DNA of 64,000 bases from Nakamurella lactea DSM 19367 (lineage in GTDB: Bacteria > Actinomycetota > Actinomycetes > Mycobacteriales > Nakamurellaceae), in the NCBI RefSeq assembly GCF_000426645.1, contig NZ_KE384549.1:390873-454872 (forward strand), written 5' to 3'. Positions 58,542 through 64,000 of the stretch are shown here, one piece after another (positions within the stretch are counted from its first letter, which is position 1; each line of letters begins with the position of its first letter). The translations under genes were made by a program, and so were the position numbers. The notes below the pieces were generated by a model. The model made no database searches. It was given only the letters and a program-made list of their open reading frames with translations, and was not told where the DNA came from.

Positions 58542-60077
58542 TCAGAAGCTCCGCGATCCGCCGCCACCGCCGCCACCGCCTCTGGAAAAGCCGCCGCCGC
58601 CACCGCGGCTCCAGCCCGACCCCGAACCGCTGCTGCGGCCGCCACCGCTCCAGCCACTGCCGCCACCACCACCCCAGCCGCCGCCACCACCCCAGCCGCC
58701 ACCGCCGCGCCGACCGCTGAGGATCGAACCGGCGATCCAGCCGCCGATCCAGCCGCTGCCGCCACCGCCGCCGCGTCGGTCGTAGTAGGAATCCTGCTCC
58801 GCCTGCTGCCTGGCGCGTTCGGCCTCGGCCTTGCGGCGCAGTTCCTGCTGCCGTTGGAGTTCGGCGTTCCGGCGGGCCTGCTCAAGGGTGGCCAGCTGCT
58901 CCTTGGCCTGCAGGAGTTGGGTGTGTACCCCGCGGGCGATCGTCATCAGCGAGCCGAGGCCGGTCTCGATCGGCGTGCGTTCTTCGCGTACTTCGGTCTC
59001 CAGGGTGTTGAGGGGCTCCTCGACGGACGGCGCCGCGGCTGCGGTCGCCGAGAACGCGCTGACCTTCGCGATCGTCGCAGCGAGTTCGGCGCTCTCGTCC
59101 CGGACCGCCTGCACCTCGCGGGCCCAGGCGACCTTCCAGTCGGATGCCTTGCGCAGCAACGAGACCCGACGGTCGATGGAGTCGATGGCGGCGCCGACTG
59201 CGGCGACCTCGGCGGCGGCAACGTCCGGGTCCGACTCCCCGGCAGCCGACCGCAGGTCGCTCTGTGCCTGGTTCAGATCCAGTTCCAGCTGATCCTGCAG
59301 CGGCCCGTTGGTGATCGAGTTGACCAGTAGCTGGTCCTGGTCCAGCCGGGCCCGCAGGTCGCCGACGGCGACCGAGTTGGCGGCCGTCAGCTCGTCCTTG
59401 CGCCGCTGTTCGGCCTGCAGCGCACGCTTCTGGTTGCGCTTGCGCAGCAACGACTTCCCGCCCGCATAGCCGAGGGCGCCGACGCCGAGCCCGCCGAAGA
59501 CGATCCAGCCGGTGTGGGAACTTTGCGGCTTGCCCTCGTAGTCGGTGCCGGTGTCGGTGGACGGGAGGGTGCCGGCAAAGGCCTCGCCGACCGCGTCCAG
59601 CCCGGCGATCAGCCCGCCGGCCCAGTCGCCGCCGCGGAACTCCGCCGTCATTGCGGAGAAGATCGCGTCGTTCTGCGGGTCGAGGGCGGGCGCCAGGTCC
59701 GATCCGTAATACATGTCCACCTGCCGGATGTCGGTGCCGACCGCGAGCACCAGGGTGCCGGCCTCGAATTCGCTGCCGTCCCAACCGACCTCGGTGCCCA
59801 GCTCGTGCAGGTAGTCGACCAGATCGCCGGTGCCGACCCGTGCCGTCACCACCACGACCTGATCCGGATCGGTGAGCTCATCGGCCGCCGCGACGATGTC
59901 CGCCTCGTCAGCGGAACTGAGCACGTCGGCGTTGTCGATCACCCTGACGGTCGGGGCGGCAACGGCTGTCGCCGCGGAGGCCGATCCGGCGAACAGCACC
60001 ATCGCAGCGCCGGAGCCCAGGAACAGGGCAGCGAGCGTTGCGAGCAGCGGACCGATCCTGCCGAACGCCATGCGCAT
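58542..60077 (-). CDS. TPM-domain membrane protein with coiled coil and glycine-rich C-terminus
   Basis: A 511-residue envelope protein. A signal peptide (to about residue 38, ASAAT) precedes a TPM_phosphatase/YgcG-type domain (about 42-160, VRVIDNADVLSSADEADI). A membrane helix follows (about 175-193, WIVFGGLGVGALGYAGG), then a long charged coiled coil (about 200-425) and a C-terminal Gly/Ser/Trp-rich tail of about 85 residues with runs of glycine. TPM proteins are implicated in photosystem repair and membrane-associated phosphatase or chaperone roles; the actinobacterial forms are not understood. Start ATG at 60077; ATG at 60071 is also in frame. Confidence 0.85.
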   Translation of the reverse strand: MRMAFGRIGPLLATLAALFLGSGAAMVLFAGSASAATAVAAPTVRVIDNADVLSSADEADIVAAADELTDPDQVVVVTARVGTGDLVDYLHELGTEVGWDGSEFEAGTLVLAVGTDIRQVDMYYGSDLAPALDPQNDAIFSAMTAEFRGGDWAGGLIAGLDAVGEAFAGTLPSTDTGTDYEGKPQSSHTGWIVFGGLGVGALGYAGGKSLLRKRNQKRALQAEQRRKDELTAANSVAVGDLRARLDQDQLLVNSITNGPLQDQLELDLNQAQSDLRSAAGESDPDVAAAEVAAVGAAIDSIDRRVSLLRKASDWKVAWAREVQAVRDESAELAATIAKVSAFSATAAAAPSVEEPLNTLETEVREERTPIETGLGSLMTIARGVHTQLLQAKEQLATLEQARRNAELQRQQELRRKAEAERARQQAEQDSYYDRRGGGGGSGWIGGWIAGSILSGRRGGGGWGGGGGWGGGGGSGWSGGGRSSGSGSGWSRGGGGGFSRGGGGGGGGSRSF

Positions 60078-60445
60078 GCCGCTCAGACTAGAGCGTGCCC
60101 GTCCGGGCCGGGCGCAGTACGCCGTCGGGCTCGGTGCCAGGTTCCCGGTCGGTCCGAAGCTGCCGGGGTTCCCGGCGGCGGAACCTGGACCGGCGTTTCC
60201 GGGAATCCCGGTGGGCCCCGGTTCGGGAACGCCTGGTTCGGCGGTGTCGAGGTTGGTGTCGACGTGGTGGGGGATACCGGGCGGAACGGGGCTGGCCGGG
60301 CTCCGGCAGGTCTCAGGGGTTGACCCACTGGGCCGTCCTCGGACCGCCCGGTATCTGGTCTCTACCCTGGCCGATCGCCGACGGATTGTCCGGCGAATGA
60401 CCGAACTCATGGCGCCCAGTGCGTGCCGGTCTGTGCCGACGGTCG
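60078..60445. other. Gap between the TPM-domain gene and the Fur gene
   Basis: These 368 bases have no gene I can support. The minus-strand frame leading into the TPM gene stays open and is Pro/Gly-rich, but no start or ribosome site makes it convincing. It should hold the TPM promoter and the end of the Fur transcript. Confidence 0.4.
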
Positions 60446-60886
60446 TCAGCCGGCCGCGCCCGGCTGGGCGGCGTCGTTTCGTGCGGCGGTCCGTTCGTCC
60501 GCGCACTGCGGGCAGAGCCCGAACAGCTCCAATTCGTGGTCGAGGTCGACGAAACCGTGATCGGCGGCGACGGACCTGGCCCACTTCTCCACGTTCGGCG
60601 CCTCCACCTCCTCGGTGCGACCGCAGTGGCGGCAGACCAGGTGATGGTGGTGGCGGCTGTCCGCGCACTGTCGGTAGAGCACCTCACCCGAATCCTTGCG
60701 GACGGTGTCGAGGTCGCCGGCACCCGCCATGTCCTGCAGCGCCCGGTACACCGTGGCCAGGCCGATGCCGGAGCCGCCGGTACGCAGCGCGGCGTGCAGG
60801 TCCTGGGCGGTGATGAATTCGTCGGTACCGCGGAGGACGTGCAGAATCTCGGTCCGCTGAGTGGTGTTGCGGCGTTGGACAACCAT
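60446..60886 (-). CDS. Fur-family metalloregulator (Zur-like)
   Basis: A 146-residue Fur-superfamily repressor. The winged-helix domain (about 5-75) contains ITAQDLHAALRTGGSGIGLATVYRALQ; the dimerisation domain has the metal motif RHHHHLVCRHCGRTEEVE and a second CxxC in LFGLCPQCADE, the structural zinc site. The overall pattern is closest to Zur of actinobacteria, but Fur and Zur cannot be separated with certainty. It starts at the ATG at 60886. Confidence 0.85.
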   Translation of the reverse strand: MVVQRRNTTQRTEILHVLRGTDEFITAQDLHAALRTGGSGIGLATVYRALQDMAGAGDLDTVRKDSGEVLYRQCADSRHHHHLVCRHCGRTEEVEAPNVEKWARSVAADHGFVDLDHELELFGLCPQCADERTAARNDAAQPGAAG

Positions 60887-60997
60887 GCGGGTCCTCCCCT
60901 CGATCGGTTCAGCTCAAGGGTACCCATCGGCGCCCGACGGTCGGTCCGACCTGCGGCTGACGCCAGGGCGGACTGATCACTACGGGACACTGGTCGG

Positions 60998-61759
60998 ATG
61001 AGGACCCGCCCGGCGCTCATCGTCGCCCTGCTGACGGCCGTCATCGTGCTCGGCGGCTGCGCCCCCGGAGGTGACCAGACGCATCCGCCGGAACCGGCCA
61101 CCGTCACCGTCGGCACCGTGATCCGTACCCCGCCGCCGACGGCGACCGTCACGCACACGGTTCCCGGTCGGACCGGCGCGGCCGGTTCGTCACTGTCTGT
61201 TGGTTCGTCATCGCCTGTTGGTTCGTCACCGTCTGTTGGTTCGTCACCGTCTGTTGGGTCGTCACCGTCTGTTGGTTCGTCACCGCCGGGGCCGTCATCG
61301 AAGCCGGTACCGGGGAGCCCCCCCGCCTTCCCGAGCGCGGCGCCCGTCGAGGGCAGCTGCCCGTTCCTACAGGCCAGCGACGTGTCGCTGCTGGCCGGCC
61401 AGCGGGTCGGCCGGATCGAACTGATAGCCGCTGCGCCGCAACCGATCTGCGTGTTCTATCGGATCGTGGACGGCGGTTGGTTGGGCGCTGTCCGGGCGCT
61501 GGATGCCGGCAGTCCCGCGCAGGCGGTGGGCGCCGTCGACGCGGTGGTGCCGCCTGCCGAATCGTCACCCGCGGACCAACCCAAGGGCTGGGGCGGCGGC
61601 TACATGCTGCTGCCCGAGGGCGACCAGCATTTCCCCGAGGCCCGCGCGGTGTACGCGGTGAGCAAGGGATCGCACGCGGTGATGGCCTGGAACAGCCGCG
61701 ACCAGACCGTGAAGAGCCGCCGGCTGGTGGAGGCGACCGTCGACGCGCTGCACTGGTGA
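60998..61759 (+). CDS. Secreted lipoprotein, DUF2020-like, with hexapeptide-repeat linker
   Basis: A 253-residue lipoprotein. The signal peptide ends at lipobox LGGC (Cys21), followed by a Thr/Pro-rich region and six GSS(P/S/L)xV-type hexapeptides (about residues 63-98). The C-terminal globular domain (about 115-253) carries a cysteine in GSCPFLQASDVS and another in QPICVFYRIVDGGW. It resembles the DUF2020 domain found in actinobacterial surface lipoproteins; no function is known. The linker is encoded by an 18-bp tandem repeat with unusually low GC at third positions. Confidence 0.75.
   Translation: MRTRPALIVALLTAVIVLGGCAPGGDQTHPPEPATVTVGTVIRTPPPTATVTHTVPGRTGAAGSSLSVGSSSPVGSSPSVGSSPSVGSSPSVGSSPPGPSSKPVPGSPPAFPSAAPVEGSCPFLQASDVSLLAGQRVGRIELIAAAPQPICVFYRIVDGGWLGAVRALDAGSPAQAVGAVDAVVPPAESSPADQPKGWGGGYMLLPEGDQHFPEARAVYAVSKGSHAVMAWNSRDQTVKSRRLVEATVDALHW
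61184..61291 (+). repeat. 18-bp tandem repeat encoding the lipoprotein linker
   Basis: Six consecutive copies of GGTTCGTCACCGTCTGTT and variants, starting at 61184, 61202, 61220, 61238, 61256 and 61274. Copies 3 and 4 are identical. The unit is in frame and encodes GSSPSV. Confidence 0.92.
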
Positions 61760-61869
61760 ACCGGCATCGACCACCGCGGGGCTGACGACGGCCGGCCAGT
61801 GCGGCCGCCCGCCAGGTCCGCCCGGTCCGCTCGCCATGCCCGGCCGGCCGGTCTGGCAGGATTGACCAG

Positions 61870-62403
61870 GTGAGCAACCTGACTGCAACTCTGCATACCA
61901 ACCGCGGCGACATCATCGTCGAGCTACTGCCGAACCACGCGCCGAAGACGGTGGCGAACTTCGTCGGCCTGGCCACCGGAAGCCGCGCCTACAGCACCAA
62001 GAACGCCGCCGGCGGCGACTCCGGCCCGTTCTACGACGGCTCGGTGTTCCACCGGGTGATCGACGGCTTCATGATCCAGGGCGGCGACCCGACCGGCACC
62101 GGTCGCGGCGGCCCCGGCTACGAGTTCGCCGACGAATTCCACCCCGAGCTCGCGTTCAGCAAGCCGTACCTGCTGGCGATGGCCAACGCCGGGCCCGGCA
62201 CCAACGGCTCGCAGTTCTTCATCACCACCGGGAAGACGCCGCACCTGAACTTCAAGCACACCATCTTCGGCGAGGTGACCGACGAGGCGAGCAAGAAGGT
62301 GGTGGACGCGATCAGCAGCACCCCGGTCGACCGCTTCGACCGTCCCGACGACGACGTGGTGATCAACTCGATCACCGTCGAGGGTGACCAGCCCGCCCAG
62401 TAG
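61870..62403 (+). CDS. Peptidyl-prolyl cis-trans isomerase (cyclophilin)
   Basis: A 177-residue single-domain cyclophilin without a signal peptide, so cytosolic. Motifs are FYDGSVFHRVIDGFMIQGGDPTGTGRGGPGYEF in pieces, LAMANAGPGTNGSQFFIT and HTIFGEVT, which include the catalytic Arg of FHRV and the substrate-pocket residues. It starts with GTG. It acts as a prolyl isomerase in protein folding. Confidence 0.95.
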   Translation: MSNLTATLHTNRGDIIVELLPNHAPKTVANFVGLATGSRAYSTKNAAGGDSGPFYDGSVFHRVIDGFMIQGGDPTGTGRGGPGYEFADEFHPELAFSKPYLLAMANAGPGTNGSQFFITTGKTPHLNFKHTIFGEVTDEASKKVVDAISSTPVDRFDRPDDDVVINSITVEGDQPAQ

Positions 62404-62453
62404 TAGCTCCGAGCTCAGCAGTAGATAACGACAGAGTTCCCCGGCCACCAGCC

Positions 62454-62470
62454 GCCGCCGGACCGGCGGC
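62454..62470 (+). terminator. Hairpin after the cyclophilin gene
   Basis: GCCGCCG-GAC-CGGCGGC is a perfect 7-base stem with a 3-base loop, about 50 bases after the cyclophilin stop and before the rhomboid gene. No T-run follows. Confidence 0.5.
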
Positions 62471-62597
62471 CAACAGGCAGGAGAGGCGTGAGCGAGCTTG
62501 TGTGGACCCGCACCGAACGGCGCGAAGCGCCGGATGGTGTGGACGAACCATCGGCGCAGAACGCGAGCGCCCCGCGAGGCACGAGTGGGTCGGTCGC

Positions 62598-63548
62598 GTG
62601 AGCTACCCACCGAGTAACGGACCCGGTGCCGGAGGTTGGGCGCCCGGGCAACAGCAGGCGGTCTGCACGTGGCACCCGGACCGGGCGACCGGTCTGCGCT
62701 GTACCCGGTGTGGCCGGCCGGCCTGCCCGGAATGCCTGACCAACGCCAGCGTCGGGGCACAGTGCCGGCAGTGCGTTGCCGAGCAGCGCACCCCCGCGCA
62801 GCGCCGGGCCGCGCAGACCGTCGCCGGCTCGCCGCTGGGCGTGCCGCCGCTGGTGGCCACCGTGCTGATCGCGATCAATGTGGTCGTCTACATCGTCACC
62901 GTGATCCAGGCGAGGTCCACCCAGAACCTGGACGCTTCGTCGGTGTTCTTCGACGGCGCGCTGATCCCGGTACAGGTCGGCCAGGGCGAGTACTGGCGGG
63001 TGCTCACCAGCGGGTTCCTGCACCTCGGGATCATCCACATCGCGGCGAACATGATCTCGCTGTACTTCCTCGGCCCGCCGCTGGAGCGGCTGATCGGGCG
63101 CTGGCGGTTCCTGGTGGTGTACCTGGTTTCGCTGCTCGGTGGCTCGGCCGCGGTGATGTTGTTCAGCGCGCCGGTGTCGATGACTGTCGGCGCGTCCGGC
63201 GCCATCTTCGGCCTGATGGGCGCGTTGATCGTCACCTTCAAGCGAATGCGGTACGACCTGCGGCAGCTCGGCTTCGTGCTGGTGATCAACTTGTTCATCA
63301 CTTTCCAGGTGTCGGGCATCTCCTGGCAGGGACATGTCGGCGGGCTGGTGGCCGGCGGCCTGATCGGCGCCGCAATGGTGCTGCCGAAGCCGGCCAAGCG
63401 GCTGCAGATCCAGATCGGCGCCAGCATCGCGCTGGTGGTGATCTGCGCGGCCCTGATCTTCTGGAAGGCGGGCACCGAGCCGGACCAGGAGTGCTTCTAC
63501 GCCGAGCAGGGATCCAGCGGGCCCGGGGTCTACTGCACCGTCGAGTGA
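62598..63548 (+). CDS. Rhomboid-family intramembrane serine protease with N-terminal zinc-binding segment
   Basis: A 316-residue membrane protease. The N-terminus has paired cysteines and a histidine (CTWHPDRATGLRCTRCGRP, CPECL, CRQCV) like a B-box zinc finger. Six or seven membrane segments follow. The catalytic dyad is Ser200 in VGASGAIFG and His246 in WQGHVGGLVAG; IHIAANMISLYFLGPPLE is another family motif. The GTG at 62598 is chosen because it is close to the zinc segment; the frame stays open to 62502. The stop codon lies at the edge of a large palindrome. Confidence 0.88.
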   Translation: MSYPPSNGPGAGGWAPGQQQAVCTWHPDRATGLRCTRCGRPACPECLTNASVGAQCRQCVAEQRTPAQRRAAQTVAGSPLGVPPLVATVLIAINVVVYIVTVIQARSTQNLDASSVFFDGALIPVQVGQGEYWRVLTSGFLHLGIIHIAANMISLYFLGPPLERLIGRWRFLVVYLVSLLGGSAAVMLFSAPVSMTVGASGAIFGLMGALIVTFKRMRYDLRQLGFVLVINLFITFQVSGISWQGHVGGLVAGGLIGAAMVLPKPAKRLQIQIGASIALVVICAALIFWKAGTEPDQECFYAEQGSSGPGVYCTVE

Positions 63549-63622
63549 CCCGATCTGGCCTCAACTTTCGCATTCCCACAGGTCGACCTGCGCCAACTCG
63601 AGAGTTGAGGCCGGATCGGGTC
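63547..63622. repeat. Large inverted repeat with inner palindrome downstream of the rhomboid gene
   Basis: The 24-base arms 63547-63570 and 63599-63622 are complementary except at two positions, both of which allow G-U pairs in plus-strand RNA. In the middle is a perfect 12-base palindrome, CAGGTCGACCTG (63579-63590). The left arm starts in the rhomboid stop codon. It could act as a terminator, or be a small palindromic element. Confidence 0.8.
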
Positions 63623-63653
63623 GCCTACCCCTGGTGTCGATAGCCTGCCCACC

Positions 63654-64000
63654 ATGACCAACTGGATCGACCTTGAGGGCTTGGCCAACCTGCGCGACCT
63701 CGGCGGTCTGCCGACCACCGACGGCGCGGCGATCCGGCCCGGTCGGCTGCTGCGATCGGACAACCTGCAGACGCTGACCGGGCGGGACGTCGCCGAACTG
63801 CGACAACGCGGGCTCACGGACGTCATCGACCTGCGCTCCAGCGTTGAGACCCTCGCCGAAGGACCCGGCCCGCTGACCCGCGAGGACTGGGTGACGGTTC
63901 ATCACTTCTCGTTCTTCCGGGAAACCCCCGCTACGGGGGACCGGGACAACCCTGCTACGGCTGGCCGGGACAACCCTGCTACGGCTGGCCGGGACAACCC
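63654..64000 (+). CDS. Tyrosine/serine phosphatase, partial, containing the dispersed repeat
   Basis: The first 115 codons of a phosphatase of the Y_phosphatase3 type: LEGLANLRDLGGLPTTDGAAIRPGRLLRSDNLQTLT and VIDLRSSVET are its N-terminal hallmarks. The catalytic Cys loop would lie beyond the window. From about residue 88 the sequence changes to RETPATGDRDNPATAGRDNPATAGRDN, encoded by 24-bp copies of the dispersed repeat, so the gene has an insertion before its active site. Whether the frame stays open past the array cannot be seen. Confidence 0.85.
   Translation, partial: MTNWIDLEGLANLRDLGGLPTTDGAAIRPGRLLRSDNLQTLTGRDVAELRQRGLTDVIDLRSSVETLAEGPGPLTREDWVTVHHFSFFRETPATGDRDNPATAGRDNPATAGRDN
63918..64000 (+). 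repeat. Array of the dispersed repeat inside a phosphatase gene (24-bp unit)
   Basis: A degenerate copy (63918-63940) is followed by units at 63941-63964 and 63965-63988 and a copy cut by the window edge. The unit is CCGGGACAACCCTGCTACGG plus CTGG. Being 24 bp, it preserves the reading frame, whereas the intergenic array at 47686 uses a 25-bp unit. Confidence 0.9.

Noticed and set aside
60078..60668. Proline/glycine-rich N-terminal extension of the TPM-domain protein
   Set aside because: The frame is open but has no supported start, would place the signal peptide in the middle of the protein, and runs into the Fur gene.
1..64000. tRNA, rRNA, insertion sequence, prophage or integrase genes
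   Set aside because: Read for on both strands; nothing convincing was found. A covariance-model and profile search would be needed to exclude small RNAs.

Overview
The window is a 64 kb stretch of high-GC, gene-dense DNA with many GTG starts and 1-4 base stop/start overlaps. Lipobox signal peptides, NarL-type two-component pairs, an MMPL transporter, a DUF2020-like lipoprotein and a CU044_5270-type partner of an ECF sigma factor all point to an actinomycete (Actinomycetota). The genus cannot be read from the sequence. I found no rRNA, tRNA, CRISPR array, transposase, integrase or phage gene, so it reads as ordinary chromosome with a strongly catabolic first half.

Layout. (1) 1-6.6 kb: an oligopeptide-type ABC importer (two permeases and a binding lipoprotein on the minus strand, two ATPases on the plus strand) split around an M19 dipeptidase. 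(2) 6.5-20.2 kb: a catabolic island. A minus-strand operon (tetR, an SDR, hyuA, hyuB) with 4-base overlaps throughout faces a plus-strand operon (ADP-forming acyl-CoA ligase, NitT/TauT-type ABC importer, NIPSNAP-like protein, class III CoA-transferase). A palindrome lies inside the plus-strand promoter between them. HyuB carries a C-terminal Cys4 domain like the acetone carboxylase gamma subunit, so the pair looks more like an ATP-dependent ketone or aryl-ketone carboxylase than a hydantoinase. (3) 20.1-27.6 kb: an N-acyl amino acid cluster made of a COG3375-type N-acyltransferase, a MurR/RpiR regulator, an N-acylamino acid racemase (NSAR/OSBS type), an N-acyl-D-amino acid deacylase, an ion-transporter-superfamily permease and a signal-less class A beta-lactamase-fold hydrolase. 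A divergent XRE-cupin regulator sits next to it. (4) 27.7-36 kb: DEAD-box helicase, small enzymes, an MFS exporter, and an EamA exporter divergent from a MocR regulator. (5) 36-42.2 kb: a two-component system directly upstream of a 1203-residue modular secreted protein (RCC1, FN3, Ig-like, MBG and Listeria-Bacteroides repeat domains). (6) 42.2-50 kb: MgtC, a flavin monooxygenase, an acetyl-xylan-esterase-like hydrolase, an ECF sigma/partner pair and a second two-component pair. (7) 50-64 kb: NDH-2, a small XRE regulator divergent from a methionine aminopeptidase, YciO, MMPL, a methyltransferase, a GGDEF-EAL protein, a TPM-domain protein, Fur/Zur, lipoprotein, cyclophilin, rhomboid protease and the start of a tyrosine phosphatase.

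The most interesting signals are the HyuB-gamma fusion island, the L/D N-acyl amino acid cluster with a D-specific rather than L-specific deacylase, and a dispersed repeat (core GGGACAACCCNGCTACG). That repeat occurs as an intergenic 25-bp array, as a 24-bp in-frame array in a phosphatase gene, and as a probable single copy in the helicase tail.
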